This document shows positions 45,218-54,681 of a stretch of DNA of 64,000 nt, one piece after another. A model generated the notes under the pieces. It had not been told where the DNA came from and searched no databases. It saw only the letters and a program-made list of their open reading frames with translations. A program made the translations under genes and the position numbers. The stretch spans positions 248,001 to 312,000 of the forward strand of contig CAWCIW010000004.1 in NCBI GenBank assembly GCA_963795825.1. Direction: 5' to 3'. The stretch is from BOG-908 sp963795825. Lineage in GTDB: Bacteria > Pseudomonadota > Alphaproteobacteria > Acetobacterales > Acetobacteraceae. Numbering within the stretch: position 1 is the first letter of the stretch; every line of letters starts with the position of its first letter.

Positions 45218-48088
45218 ATGAGCAGCCTGGCAGATCTCGACTCGCTCGAAGCGCCTGACGCATTCGTCGCCCGCCACATCGGGCCGAGCGATGCCGACAT
45301 CCTGGCCATGCTGCGCGAGGTGGGCGCCACCTCGCTCGACGACCTGGTGGCGCGCACCATCCCCGCCGGCATACGCGCCGCCGGCGCGATGGACCTGCCG
45401 CCGGCCGCCGACGAGGCTGCCGTGCTGGCCGAGCTCGCCGGCCTGGCCGCGCAGAACGACAGCCACACCAAGAGCCTGATCGGCTGCGGCTACCACAACA
45501 CCCACACCCCGCCGGTGATCTTGCGCAACGTGCTGGAAAACCCCGGCTGGTATACCGCCTACACGCCCTACCAGGCGGAGATCGCCCAAGGCCGTCTGGA
45601 AGCGTTGCTGAACTTCCAGACCATGATCGCCGACCTCACCGGCCTGCCGATCGCCAACGCCTCGCTGCTCGACGAAGCCACTGCGGCCGCCGAAGCCGTC
45701 GCGATGGCGTTCGGAATCTCGCGCACCGGCTCGCGTGTGGTGGCCGTCGCGTCCGACCTGCACCCGCAGACCCGCGCCGTGCTGGAAACCCGCGCCCGGC
45801 CGCTCGACTGGATTCTGGTCGATTTCGCCCCGAACGACGTAGCCGCGATCGGTGCGGCCAACCCGTTCGCCGTGGTGCTGCAATACCCCGGCACCACCGG
45901 CGCCGTGCGTCCGCTGCAGATGGAGATCGCCGCCGCCCATGAAGCCGGCGCGCTCGCCATCGTCGCCGCGGATTTGCTGAGCCTGGTCCTGCTCACCCCG
46001 CCTGGCGAAATGAGCGCCGATATCGTGGTCGGCAGCTCGCAGCGCTTCGGGGTGCCGATGGGGTTCGGTGGCCCGCACGCCGCGTTCTTCGCCACCACCG
46101 ACGCCTACCGTCGGCAGATGCCCGGCCGTATCGTCGGCCGCAGTATCGACGCCGCCGGCCAGCCCGCCTTGCGCCTGGCCCTGCAAACCCGCGAGCAGCA
46201 TATCCGCCGCGAAAAGGCCACGAGCAACATCTGCACGGCGCAGGTTCTGCTCGCCGTGATAGCCGGCTGTTACGCCGTGTGGCACGGCCCGGCCGGCCTG
46301 CAGCGCATCGCCCGCCGGGTGAACCTGCAGGCCCGCCTGCTGGCCGACGCCGCCACGCGCGCCGGCCACAGACTACGCCACGTCGATTTCTTCGACACGC
46401 TGGCGATCGAGTCCGGTGCCGGCACCGACGCCCTTATCGCCCGCGCGCTGGCGGCCGGTTTCAACCTGCGTCGCCTCGACGACGATGCGGTCGGCATCGC
46501 GCTCGACGAGACCGTCACCCGCGACGAACTGCACCGCCTGTGCGCCCTGTTCGGTGCGGCGCCCGACGCCGCACCCGCCTCCTTCCCGATCAGCCTCGCG
46601 CGCACCACGCCGATCCTGTCGCACCCGGTCTTCACCGCGCACCACGCCGAACACGCGATGCTGCGCTACCTCAAACAGCTCGAGGACCGCGACATCGCGC
46701 TGAACCGCGGCATGATCCCGCTCGGCTCCTGCACGATGAAACTGAACGCCACCGCCGAGATGATGCCGATCACCTGGCCGGGCTTCGCCAACATCCACCC
46801 CTTCGCGCCGCCGTCGCAGACGCAAGGCTACGGGACGCTGATTGCCAACCTCTCCACTTGGCTCGCGCGCGCCACCGGCTTCCACAGCGTCAGCCTGCAG
46901 CCCAACGCCGGAAGCCAGGGCGAATTCGCCGGCCTGCTCGCGATACGCGCTTACCACGAGTCGCGCGGCGATACGGCGCGTCGTATCTGCCTGATCCCCA
47001 GCAGCGCGCACGGCACGAACCCCGCCAGCGCTGCGATGGCCGGCCTGCGGATCGTGGTGATCGGCTGCGATTCCGAGGGCAATATCGACGTCGCCGACCT
47101 GCGCGCCAAAGCCGCCAAACACGCCGACACGCTGGCCGCGCTGATGATCACCTACCCGAGCACGCACGGCGTGTTCGAGGAACAGATCGCCGAGATCTGC
47201 GACATCGTGCACGCAAGCGGCGGCCAGGTGTACATGGACGGCGCCAACATGAACGCGCAGCTCGGCCTCACCAGCCCGGGCCGCATCGGCGCCGACGTCT
47301 GCCACTTGAATCTACACAAGACCTTCTGCATTCCGCATGGCGGCGGCGGCCCGGGCATAGGGCCGATCGGCGTGGCCGCGCACCTCGCTCCCTTCCTGCC
47401 CAACCACCCGGGCCGCAAGGATGCCGGCCCCGCCACCGGCCTCGGACCCGTCTCCGCCGCGCCGTTCGGCAGCGCCACCATTCTGCCGATCAGCTACGCC
47501 TATATCCGCCTGATGGGGGCCGCCGGCCTGAAACGCGCCACCGAAATCGCCATACTTGCCGCCAACTACATCGCCACGCGCCTGGCCCCGCACTACCCGA
47601 TCCTGTACCGCGGCCGCGAGGGCACCGTGGCGCATGAATGCATACTCGATTGCCGCGGCTTCATGGCCACCGCCGGCATACAGGTCGAAGACATCGCCAA
47701 GCGCCTGCAGGATTACGGCTTCCACGCGCCCACGATGTCGTGGCCCGTTCCCGGCACGCTTATGGTGGAACCCACCGAGAGCGAACCCCGCGCGGAAATC
47801 GACCGTTTTTGCGATGCGATGATCGCCATCGCCGGCGAGATCGCCGCCATTGCGGACGGCCGCTTCGACCGGGCAGACAATCCTCTGCGAAACGCACCGC
47901 ATACCGCGTCCGAGATCGCCGCTTCTTCCTGGCGTCACGCATATTCCCGGGAGGTGGCGGGGTATCCTGCGGGTTCGTCGGGTGCAAAATACTGGCCGCC
48001 GGTGAAGCGCGTGGATAATGCTTATGGAGACCGGAACCTGGCTTGCACGTGCGCGCCGGTTGCGAGTTATGCCGAAGCGGCTGAGTAG
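45218..48088 (+). CDS. gcvP: Glycine dehydrogenase (decarboxylating), P protein
   Basis: PLP enzyme that decarboxylates glycine onto the H protein. The 956 residues form the fused single-chain type. N-terminal half: FVARHIGPSDADI, LIGCGYHNTHTPPVI, YTPYQAEIAQGRLEALLNFQ. C-terminal half: PLGSCTMKLNATAEM, SLQPNAGSQGEFAGL, and the Schiff-base Lys in NLHKTFCIPHGGGGPGIGPI. Last gene of the gcv operon, followed directly by a half-repeat. The L protein is not encoded here, as is usual. Confidence 0.97.
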   Translation: MSSLADLDSLEAPDAFVARHIGPSDADILAMLREVGATSLDDLVARTIPAGIRAAGAMDLPPAADEAAVLAELAGLAAQNDSHTKSLIGCGYHNTHTPPVILRNVLENPGWYTAYTPYQAEIAQGRLEALLNFQTMIADLTGLPIANASLLDEATAAAEAVAMAFGISRTGSRVVAVASDLHPQTRAVLETRARPLDWILVDFAPNDVAAIGAANPFAVVLQYPGTTGAVRPLQMEIAAAHEAGALAIVAADLLSLVLLTPPGEMSADIVVGSSQRFGVPMGFGGPHAAFFATTDAYRRQMPGRIVGRSIDAAGQPALRLALQTREQHIRREKATSNICTAQVLLAVIAGCYAVWHGPAGLQRIARRVNLQARLLADAATRAGHRLRHVDFFDTLAIESGAGTDALIARALAAGFNLRRLDDDAVGIALDETVTRDELHRLCALFGAAPDAAPASFPISLARTTPILSHPVFTAHHAEHAMLRYLKQLEDRDIALNRGMIPLGSCTMKLNATAEMMPITWPGFANIHPFAPPSQTQGYGTLIANLSTWLARATGFHSVSLQPNAGSQGEFAGLLAIRAYHESRGDTARRICLIPSSAHGTNPASAAMAGLRIVVIGCDSEGNIDVADLRAKAAKHADTLAALMITYPSTHGVFEEQIAEICDIVHASGGQVYMDGANMNAQLGLTSPGRIGADVCHLNLHKTFCIPHGGGGPGIGPIGVAAHLAPFLPNHPGRKDAGPATGLGPVSAAPFGSATILPISYAYIRLMGAAGLKRATEIAILAANYIATRLAPHYPILYRGREGTVAHECILDCRGFMATAGIQVEDIAKRLQDYGFHAPTMSWPVPGTLMVEPTESEPRAEIDRFCDAMIAIAGEIAAIADGRFDRADNPLRNAPHTASEIAASSWRHAYSREVAGYPAGSSGAKYWPPVKRVDNAYGDRNLACTCAPVASYAEAAE

Positions 48089-48090
48089 GG

Positions 48091-48143
48091 CAGGCAAGCA
48101 AGGCCTTCTTTTTTGCAAAAAAAGAAGCAAAAAACTTTTGCTG
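48091..48143. repeat. Hairpin repeat, copy 13 (single left half)
   Basis: GGCAAGCAAGGCCTTC, loop TTTTTTGCAAAAAAA, box AAAAAACTTTTGC then GGGACGCC. Subfamily b. It starts two bases after the gcvP stop and could end the gcv transcript. Confidence 0.78.
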
Positions 48144-48251
48144 GGACGCCCCGGTTGGTGCTCCCGGGCAGCGGGTATGTCGGGCTGTCATCTGGCTTGA
48201 TGCTGGCGGCGCATCGTGTGAAGTCTGACGGCGACACCGGGAGCACATGCC

Positions 48252-48539
48252 ATGACAGCCTACGCCGTATTCATACGCGACCGCATTACCGATGAAGCCG
48301 AGATGAAGACCTATGGGGAAAAGGCCGGCGCCTCGACCAGCGGTGTCGCCGTCAAGCCGCTCGCCTTCTACGGCGCTAACGAGACGCTTGAAGGGCCGAA
48401 AGTGGACGGCGTCGTGATACTGGAATTTCCGGACATGGCAGCGGCTAAAGGCTGGTACAACAGCCCCGCGTATCAGGACGCCAAGCCGCATCGTCTGCGC
48501 GGTGCGGACTACCGTGTGGTGCTAGTCGAGGGTATGTAA
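48252..48539 (+). CDS. DUF1330 family protein
   Basis: A 95-residue dimeric alpha/beta-barrel (ferredoxin-like) protein. AYAVFIRDRITDEAEMKTY, the central VKPLAFYGANETLEGP and WYNSPAYQDAKPHRLRGADYRVVLVEG are the DUF1330 signature. Biochemical role unknown. ATG 48252 follows GGGAGCACATGCC. It is isolated between two repeat copies, so probably monocistronic. Confidence 0.9.
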   Translation: MTAYAVFIRDRITDEAEMKTYGEKAGASTSGVAVKPLAFYGANETLEGPKVDGVVILEFPDMAAAKGWYNSPAYQDAKPHRLRGADYRVVLVEGM

Positions 48540-48557
48540 CGGCCAAAAGGCGGAAGA

Positions 48558-48737
48558 GTAGAAAGGCCTTCTTTTTCGAGAAAAAGAAGCAAAAAGCTTT
48601 TGCTCCGACGCCTGCACGAAGACCGTGGCTTTGGCTGCAGGCGCATCGCCCTGCAGAATGAAGCCAGGCCAACGTGCAGTCGTCGGAGCAAAAGCTTTTT
48701 GGTCCTTTTTCTCGAAAAAGGACTACTTGCCTTGCCT
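48558..48737. repeat. Composite hairpin repeat, copy 14 (full)
   Basis: Left GAAG-type stem with CGAG loop and box AAAAAGCTTTTGC; inner arms CCGACGCCTGCA and TGCAGTCGTCGG; right GGAC-type stem with CTCG loop and box AAAAGCTTTTTGG. Subfamily a at both ends. The spacer has the CTGCAGGCGCATCGCCCTGCAG core. Lies between convergent genes. Confidence 0.86.
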
Positions 48738-48742
48738 AAAAC

Positions 48743-49840
48743 TCAGCCGGCATCATCCAACGCCAGACTGGCCATATCGATCACGTACCGAAACCGCACA
48801 TCACCAGAGATCACTTCCTTATAAGCGTGATTGATTTCCTGGATCGGAATTACCTGGATATCCGGCCCGATCCCGTGCTTCGCGCAGAAATCCAAAATCT
48901 CCTGCGTATCCGCGATGTTGCCGATCAACGATCCCGCAACGCTCCTGCGGTGGAAAGCAACCTCCTGGTTGTTCACCGGCGCCAGCGGCTCCAGCGCGCC
49001 CACCACGACCAGCGTCTTGTCGCGCTTCAGCAGCTCGACGAACGGCATCACGTCGTGCTTTTCCGGTATCGTGCTGAGCATGAAATCGAAACTGCCTTTC
49101 AGCTTCGCCATCCCATCCTTGTCGCTCTCCAGAACGCCGGTCACGCCGAGTTTAGTAGCTTCCGCCAGCTTCTCCTTCGTGCGGGTGAACACCGTCACCT
49201 CGGCGCCCATCGCGCGCGCGATCTTCGCGGCCATGTCACCAAGACCGCCGAAACCGACGATGCCGACCTTGTCGCCAGACTTTACGCCCCAGTGCTTCAT
49301 CGGCGAATAGGTCGTCACACCGGCGCACAGGATGGGTGCCGCCACGTCCGGCGCCAGCCCGTCCGGTATCTTCAGCACGAAATCCTCGGCCACCACGATG
49401 GAGCTGGAATAGCCGCCATAGGTGTTGTCGCGGCCGTAGGAGTTCTTCTTGTCCGGCGATTTCGCCGCCGGCACCATCGGGCCGTTATAGGTGGCCAGCC
49501 AGCTGTTCGGGCCTTCGCAGTAATTCTCGTCGTGGCTCCGGCACGGCTCGCAATGGCGGCAACTGTCGATCATGCAGCCCACGCCCACCATGTCGCCCAC
49601 CTTGTGGCGCGTGACGCTGGCGCCGGCGCGGGTCACGCGGCCTACCACCTCGTGGCCGGGCATGCAGGGATAGACGGTGTTGGACCACTCGTTCTTCACC
49701 TGGTGGATGTCGGAATGGCATACGCCGCAGAACAGCACTTCGATCGCGACCTCGTTGGCTTTCGGGTCGTCGCGTTCGAAGCTGATCGGCTTGAGGCGGC
49801 TGAACGAGTGCTGGGCGGCGTATCCGGTGGCTTTAGGCAT
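48743..49840 (-). CDS. Zinc-dependent NAD(P) alcohol dehydrogenase (CAD/YahK-like)
   Basis: A 365-residue medium-chain dehydrogenase. Catalytic zinc site FCGVCHSDIHQVKNEW and MPGHEVVGRV; structural zinc Cys in CRHCEPCRSHDENYC; dinucleotide fold GIVGFGGLGDMAAKIARAMG. The pattern fits the cinnamyl-alcohol/YahK aldehyde-reductase group, usually NADPH-dependent. ATG 49840 (MPKATGYAAQHSFS) has an AGGAGC ribosome site; an upstream ATG at 49912 is rejected. No functional neighbours; a repeat follows the stop. Confidence 0.93.
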   Translation of the reverse strand: MPKATGYAAQHSFSRLKPISFERDDPKANEVAIEVLFCGVCHSDIHQVKNEWSNTVYPCMPGHEVVGRVTRAGASVTRHKVGDMVGVGCMIDSCRHCEPCRSHDENYCEGPNSWLATYNGPMVPAAKSPDKKNSYGRDNTYGGYSSSIVVAEDFVLKIPDGLAPDVAAPILCAGVTTYSPMKHWGVKSGDKVGIVGFGGLGDMAAKIARAMGAEVTVFTRTKEKLAEATKLGVTGVLESDKDGMAKLKGSFDFMLSTIPEKHDVMPFVELLKRDKTLVVVGALEPLAPVNNQEVAFHRRSVAGSLIGNIADTQEILDFCAKHGIGPDIQVIPIQEINHAYKEVISGDVRFRYVIDMASLALDDAG

Positions 49841-50005
49841 TGATGTGTTGCTCCTGATCGCAAGCCACCGCTTACGGCAGCCGCGGCGCGGGGTTGCCGG
49901 CGCCGCGTTCAAGCTTTTGCGTCATCGCACGGCCAGGGCGGCCCAAAGCTGGCGCGTCCGGGCCGCACCGCCTATGTCTGCCGGCCTGAAGCTCCGGAGC
50001 CGCCC

Positions 50006-50827
50006 TTGCGCATGCGCCATTTGGCCCTTCCCGTCCTGCTCGCGCCGCTCCTGCTGGCCGCACAGGTTCCTTTGGCAGCACGGGCCCAGGCCGCCCCGCT
50101 GGCCGCCCACCACGCCGTTTATGCGTTGACCCTCAACGCTGCCAAGGCGCAGAGCGTGATGGCAGCCCATGGCACCATGACGTACGACGTGGTCGACGCC
50201 TGCAGCGGCTGGACCACGTCGCAGCATCTGGTAATCGACCTCACCAACCAGAGCGGCCAGGACGTCCACATGGTGTCCGACTACGCAACGCTGGAGAGCA
50301 AGGACGGCACGCACCTGGATTTCCACAGCAAGCAGGTGACGGACACCGCGGTGACGGAGCAGGTGGACGGCACCGCCACGCTCAGCCGTTCCGGCGGATC
50401 GGGCCATGTGGATTTCACCAGCCCGCAAAAGACCACGCTGCTGCTGCCCGACGGCACGCTGCTGCCGATGGCCCACACCAGCGCGCTCATCGATGCGGCC
50501 GAGGCGGGCAAGCGCTTCCTCAGCGTGCCGCTGTTCGACGGCACCGGCGCCGATGGCGCGCAGGACACCTTCGTGACGGTGGAGAACTGGCACAAGGCGG
50601 CCGGCGCGGACCCGCAGCAGAAATGGGCGGCGCTGGCCGCATTGCCTTACGGCCGCGTCCATATCGCGTTTTTCGCGCGCAGCCACGCGGCCGAGACGCC
50701 GGATTACGAGATCGGCATGACGTATTTCGCCAATGGCGTGGCCGATCAGCTCGCGATGAATTTCGGCGAGTTCCAGATGGACGGGCGGCTCGCGCAATTC
50801 GATCTGCGCCCGTCGCCGCATTGTTGA
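50006..50827 (+). CDS. eipB: Cell envelope integrity protein EipB (DUF1849)
   Basis: A 273-residue periplasmic protein of the alphaproteobacterial EipB family, needed for envelope integrity in Brucella. Signal peptide MRMRHLALPVLLAPLLLAAQ with cleavage after an Ala-rich stretch. The mature protein keeps the family's early Cys in VVDACSGWTTSQHL and the last-residue Cys in SPHC, which in the characterised protein form a disulfide clamping the beta-spiral. The DYEIGMTYFANGVADQL block near the end also matches. Monocistronic; role here inferred from the family. Confidence 0.85.
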   Translation: MRMRHLALPVLLAPLLLAAQVPLAARAQAAPLAAHHAVYALTLNAAKAQSVMAAHGTMTYDVVDACSGWTTSQHLVIDLTNQSGQDVHMVSDYATLESKDGTHLDFHSKQVTDTAVTEQVDGTATLSRSGGSGHVDFTSPQKTTLLLPDGTLLPMAHTSALIDAAEAGKRFLSVPLFDGTGADGAQDTFVTVENWHKAAGADPQQKWAALAALPYGRVHIAFFARSHAAETPDYEIGMTYFANGVADQLAMNFGEFQMDGRLAQFDLRPSPHC

Positions 50828-50946
50828 AACCTCTCGGTGCCGAAATGATTTGGCATCGCCGACCCATTGCGCTATCGTGATGCTTGGACGCGACCGTGCT
50901 TTCTGGTATATGCGCCCGCTGTGAATGGTCCGGTCATACACACATC

Positions 50947-51225
50947 ATGTCCCAAACAACTGCCGCAACCGCCTCGCCCGACCAGGAACGCTACAGCCGC
51001 AGGTTGAGCGACAAGATTCAGGCGGCGTTTGACCACGCCTGCGAAGAAGGCGAGCTGACCGTCGCGAGCGACCTTCTCGTAACGCTCGAACTGGTGCTGC
51101 TGCGCGTCGCACCCCGATCCGATCGCCGGGATGCGATCGTGGCGCCGCTCATGGCGTCGCACGAGCGGCTGTGGCACCTGCGCAGCACCGACGCGCCGCT
51201 CGAAGGCGAGCGCCAGGACCACTAG
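50947..51225 (+). CDS. Small conserved-looking helical protein, unknown
   Basis: A 92-residue soluble, mostly helical protein starting MSQTTAATASPDQERY. The core YSRRLSDKIQAAFDHACEEGELTVASDLLVTLELVLLR (two segments here) looks like a TPR-like or four-helix packing unit. Not recognised beyond general similarity to small alphaproteobacterial hypotheticals. The ATG 50947 is preferred over an upstream in-frame ATG at 50884 because sequence upstream is Cys-rich and unlikely coding. Its composition recalls the 56-residue gene at 63745. Confidence 0.6.
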   Translation: MSQTTAATASPDQERYSRRLSDKIQAAFDHACEEGELTVASDLLVTLELVLLRVAPRSDRRDAIVAPLMASHERLWHLRSTDAPLEGERQDH

Positions 51226-51372
51226 CCACCCGCACGCCCAAACGAACTGCGTTACGGCGAAACAACGTCCTGGCGCACCCACGCGTATGAGGTCCGGTCC
51301 CGGACGCGCCTGGGCCGGGGAACGCGCCCGCCTCAGCTTCGCGCCCCGGCCGGCGCGTGATAAACCCCCGGC

Positions 51373-53136
51373 ATGCAGGACGACACAACCACCCGGGCCA
51401 TGATGCAGCGGCTCTGGCGGGAGCACATACGCCACCACCGCGGCCGCCTCCTGCTCGTGCTCCTGCTCACCGCGGTGATGGCGGGCCTAACCGCCGTCTA
51501 TCCCGTGGTGATCCAGCGCGCGCTCAGCATGTTCGAGGCGCATGACAGCCGGATCCTTTACCAGATCCCGGCACTCGTAGTGGCGATCACCTCAGCCAAG
51601 GCCGCCGCGCAGTACGGCCAGACGGTACTGGTGCAGCAGCTCGTGCTGATCGTGATACGCGAGTTGCAGGAGCGCATGTTCGCGCAGCTCGTGCGCGCCG
51701 ACCTCACCCGGCTGGAGCGCGAGGCGCCCGCCGCACTCGCCGCCCGCTTCACCACGGACGCCACCACCATACGCGAGGCGATGATACGCGCGGTGAACGC
51801 CATCGGCGACGTGGTGACGGTGGTGGGCCTCGTCGGCACCATGTTCTACCTGGACTGGGAGTTCAGCCTGGTCGCCGCCTGCCTGTATCCACTCGCCGCC
51901 CTGCCCATACAGCGCGTCGGCAAGCGGGTGCGCCGCGCTTCGGGCGGCATGCAGGAGCGCATGGGCGAGACCGCGACGCTGCTGCACGAGAGCTTCGCCC
52001 AGGCCCGCACCGTGCGCGCCTACCGGCTGGAGGACAGCGAGCGCCGCCGCGCCAACGCGATGTTCCAGGCGCTGTACCGCTCGCTGCTGAAGATGAACCG
52101 CAGCCGCGCCCGGGTGGACCCGTTTCTCGAAGTTCTGGGCGGCGCCGCGGTGGCCGCCGTGCTCGGCTTCGCCGGCTGGCGCGCCGCCAATGGCGGCAAT
52201 ACGCTTGGTGATTTCACCGGTTTCGTGGCCGCCCTGCTGCTGGCCTCCCGCCCGGTGCGCGCGCTCGGCGCCCTGAACGCGGCGCTGCAGGAGGGCATGG
52301 CCGGCCTGGTCCGCGTGTTCGGCGTGATCGACGAACCGGCCGAGATCCTCGACCAGCCCGGCGCGGCCGCATTGCCGGCCGGCCACGGCCACCTCCGTTT
52401 CGAGGCGGTGCGCTTCGTCTATCCGGACGGCCGCATCGGGCTGGACGGGCTCACCTTCGAGGCCCGGCCCGGCCTCACCGTGGCGCTCGTGGGCGCGTCG
52501 GGCGCCGGCAAATCGACCGCGCTCACGCTGATCCCGCGCCTGAAGGACGTCAGCGGCGGCGCCATCCTGCTCGACGGCGCAGATTTGCGCAGCGTGGCCA
52601 TCGCCAGCCTGCGCGACGCCATCGCCTATGTCGGCCAGGACGTGATGCTGTTCGACGACACAGTGGGCGCCAACATCGCCATGGGCCGCCCGAACGCCAC
52701 CACGGCCGAGATCTGGGACGCGGCAGAGGCCGCCGCGGCGGCCGGCTTCATACGCGCGCTACCCGAGGCGATGGAGACCCGCGTCGGCACCGGCGGCCAG
52801 CGCCTCTCCGGCGGGCAACGCCAGCGCGTGGCCCTCGCGCGCGCTCTGCTGCGGGACCCGCGGGTGCTGCTGCTGGACGAGGCCACCTCCGCACTGGATG
52901 CGGAGAGCGAGGCCGCCGTGCAACTGGCGCTCACCCGCCTTCGCGCGGGGCGCACCACGATCATCGTGGCGCACCGGCTCTCCACCGTGCGCGATGCGGA
53001 CCTGGTGGTTGCCATGGCGGAGGGGCGGGCGATCGAGCAGGGGACGCATGCCGATCTTATGACGGCAGACGGGGTCTATGCGCGGCTAGTGCGCACGCAG
53101 GCATTTGCGCCGGAGCCCGAGCTGGTGGGGGAGTAA
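51373..53136 (+). CDS. ABC exporter half-transporter (transmembrane plus ATPase, MsbA/lipid-A-like)
   Basis: A 587-residue type IV exporter subunit that should work as a homodimer. Six membrane helices fill the first ~310 residues. The ATPase has Walker A GASGAGKSTALTL, Q-loop YVGQDVMLFDD, signature LSGGQRQRVALARALL, Walker B VLLLDEATSALDAESE and H-loop IVAHRLSTV, all intact. Likely substrate is lipid or drug; it cannot be told from the sequence. ATG 51373 gives the normal N-terminus (MQDDTTTRAMMQRLWREH). A repeat follows its stop. Confidence 0.92.
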   Translation: MQDDTTTRAMMQRLWREHIRHHRGRLLLVLLLTAVMAGLTAVYPVVIQRALSMFEAHDSRILYQIPALVVAITSAKAAAQYGQTVLVQQLVLIVIRELQERMFAQLVRADLTRLEREAPAALAARFTTDATTIREAMIRAVNAIGDVVTVVGLVGTMFYLDWEFSLVAACLYPLAALPIQRVGKRVRRASGGMQERMGETATLLHESFAQARTVRAYRLEDSERRRANAMFQALYRSLLKMNRSRARVDPFLEVLGGAAVAAVLGFAGWRAANGGNTLGDFTGFVAALLLASRPVRALGALNAALQEGMAGLVRVFGVIDEPAEILDQPGAAALPAGHGHLRFEAVRFVYPDGRIGLDGLTFEARPGLTVALVGASGAGKSTALTLIPRLKDVSGGAILLDGADLRSVAIASLRDAIAYVGQDVMLFDDTVGANIAMGRPNATTAEIWDAAEAAAAAGFIRALPEAMETRVGTGGQRLSGGQRQRVALARALLRDPRVLLLDEATSALDAESEAAVQLALTRLRAGRTTIIVAHRLSTVRDADLVVAMAEGRAIEQGTHADLMTADGVYARLVRTQAFAPEPELVGE

Positions 53137-53288
53137 GGAAGGAAGGCCTTCTTTTTTGAAAAAAAGCAAAAAACTTTTGCTCCGTTCGCCTGCATTCAGG
53201 TCTGCGCTGCCTTTGCGGGCGTCGGCGCTTGCACATCGAGGCATCATTCTCGTGCAGGTCTCGCAGGAAAAAGTAGGCCTTCCTTCCG
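53137..53288. repeat. Composite hairpin repeat, copy 15 (both ends damaged)
   Basis: Left GGCCTTC, TTTTTTGAAAAAAA then directly GCAAAAAACTTTTGC (a GAA of the stem is lost); inner arm TCGCCTGCA; the right half is largely lost, leaving GTGCAGG, GGAAAAAGTAGGCCTTCC. Subfamily b on the left. Starts directly after the ABC exporter stop. Confidence 0.7.
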
Positions 53289-53319
53289 CTCGCTTTCCCG
53301 CGTTACAGAAGCGCCATAT

Positions 53320-53338
53320 TGACCGAACCGATCGGTCA
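53320..53338 (+). promoter_or_regulatory. TetR-type operator candidate before the EmrAB-like pump
   Basis: TGACCGAACCGATCGGTCA is an inverted repeat (TGACCGA/TCGGTCA) with a nested palindrome ACCGATCGGT. Such ACCGxxCGGT sites are typical for TetR-family repressors of drug pumps. It lies 20 bp upstream of the HlyD-family start; no TetR gene is present in the window. Confidence 0.6.
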
Positions 53339-53357
53339 GAGACACGAGGCTCCCATC

Positions 53358-54482
53358 ATGGCCGATAGCCAACCCGACACCGGCAAGGACGACGCGGAGA
53401 AGCGCAAGCAGGCGGATGCCGAGAAGAAGCAGGAGCAGCGCCGCTCGCGCGCCCGGCCGTTCGTGCGTATCGCCATGGTCGTCGTGCTGGTCGGGCTGAT
53501 CGCCGGCGGGCTCTACTACTGGCAATCCACCAAGGATATCGAGACCACCGACGACGCCTATACCGATGGCCGCGCCGTCACCATCTCGCCGCGTGTCACC
53601 GGCCAGGTCGTCTCGCTGGACGTCAACGACAACCAGTTTGTCCACCAGGGCGACCCGCTGATCCATATCGACCCGCGGCAATACCAGGCCGCCCTGGAGC
53701 AGGCCGAGGGCCAGCTCGCCGCCAGCCAGGGCCAGTATTCTGCCGCCGGCCACGCGCTGGACGTGGCGCAGGTGAGCTTCCCCGCGCGGCTGGAATCGGC
53801 CAAGGCGCAACTGCTCGACGCGCAGGCCACCCTGTTCAAGGCGCAGAGCGACTACAGGCGCCAGCAGAGCATCTCGCGCGCCGCCACCTCCGGGCAGCAG
53901 GTCGATTACGCCACCGCGGCCTTGCGCTCAGCCGAGGCGCAGGTGGCCTCGGCCCAGGCCGCCGTGCAGGTGGCCACCCCGGTGAAGCCGAACATCGCGC
54001 AATCCGGCGCCCAGGTGAAGCAGCTCCAGGGCAGCGTCAGCCAGGCGGATGCCAACCTGATACAGGCCAAGCTGAACCTCGAATGGTGCATCGTGCGCGC
54101 GCCGCAGGACGGCTGGATCACCCGGCGCAATGTGGAGAAGGGCAATTACGTAACGCCCGGCCAGCAGATATTCTCCATCGTGTCGCCGGAGATCTGGATC
54201 ACCGCGAATTTCAAGGAGAACCAGCTCTCCCGCATGCGCGCCGGCCAGCACGTGAAGCTGCTGGTCGACGCCTATCCGTCGCTCAAGCTCGACGGCCATA
54301 TCGACAGCGTGCAGTTGGGCTCGGGCAGCAAGTTCACCGCGTTCCCGCCGGAGAACGCCACGGGCAATTTCGTGAAGATCGTGCAGCGTGTGCCGGTGAA
54401 GATCGATATCGATAGCGGGCTCGATCCTCGGCTGCCTTTGCCGCTCGGGATTTCTGTTGATCCTACGGTTGATCTGAAGTGA
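53358..54482 (+). CDS. HlyD/EmrA-family membrane fusion protein
   Basis: Periplasmic adaptor of 374 residues for a DHA2 pump. Basic Lys/Glu-rich cytoplasmic start, one membrane helix (IAMVVVLVGLIAGGLYYW), the lipoyl half-motif TTDDAYTDGRAVTISPRVTG, a long alpha-helical hairpin (about residues 110-210) and the second lipoyl part IVRAPQDGWITRRNVEKGNYV. ATG 53358 (MADSQPDTGKDD) is chosen. It is followed by a repeat and then the EmrB-like exporter, with which it should form one complex spanning the envelope. Confidence 0.92.
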   Translation: MADSQPDTGKDDAEKRKQADAEKKQEQRRSRARPFVRIAMVVVLVGLIAGGLYYWQSTKDIETTDDAYTDGRAVTISPRVTGQVVSLDVNDNQFVHQGDPLIHIDPRQYQAALEQAEGQLAASQGQYSAAGHALDVAQVSFPARLESAKAQLLDAQATLFKAQSDYRRQQSISRAATSGQQVDYATAALRSAEAQVASAQAAVQVATPVKPNIAQSGAQVKQLQGSVSQADANLIQAKLNLEWCIVRAPQDGWITRRNVEKGNYVTPGQQIFSIVSPEIWITANFKENQLSRMRAGQHVKLLVDAYPSLKLDGHIDSVQLGSGSKFTAFPPENATGNFVKIVQRVPVKIDIDSGLDPRLPLPLGISVDPTVDLK

Positions 54483-54483
54483 G

Positions 54484-54668
54484 GCAAGGCAAGCAGTCCT
54501 TTTTTGAAAAAAAGGACCAAAAAACTTTTGCTCCCCCGCTGGCCCGACGGTGTGCAATTTTCCTGCAAGGCTCGCATTTGCAGAAAGAGCGCAGGCCTGT
54601 GTGCAGGCAAGGGAGGAAAAGTTTTTTGGTCCTTTTTTTCAAAAAAGGACTGCTTTCTTACTTGCCTG
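54484..54668. repeat. Composite hairpin repeat, copy 16 (full, subfamily b at both ends)
   Basis: Left: AGTCCTTTTTTGAAAAAAAG, box AAAAAACTTTTGC; right: box GGAAAAGTTTTTTGG, stem TCCTTTTTTTCAAAAAAGGA. Inner arms are less regular (CCCCCGCTGG/ GGCAAGGGAGG). It lies inside the emrA-emrB-like operon, so it cannot be a full terminator unless the genes have separate promoters. Confidence 0.85.
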
Positions 54669-54681
54669 AAAGCCGCGCCAC

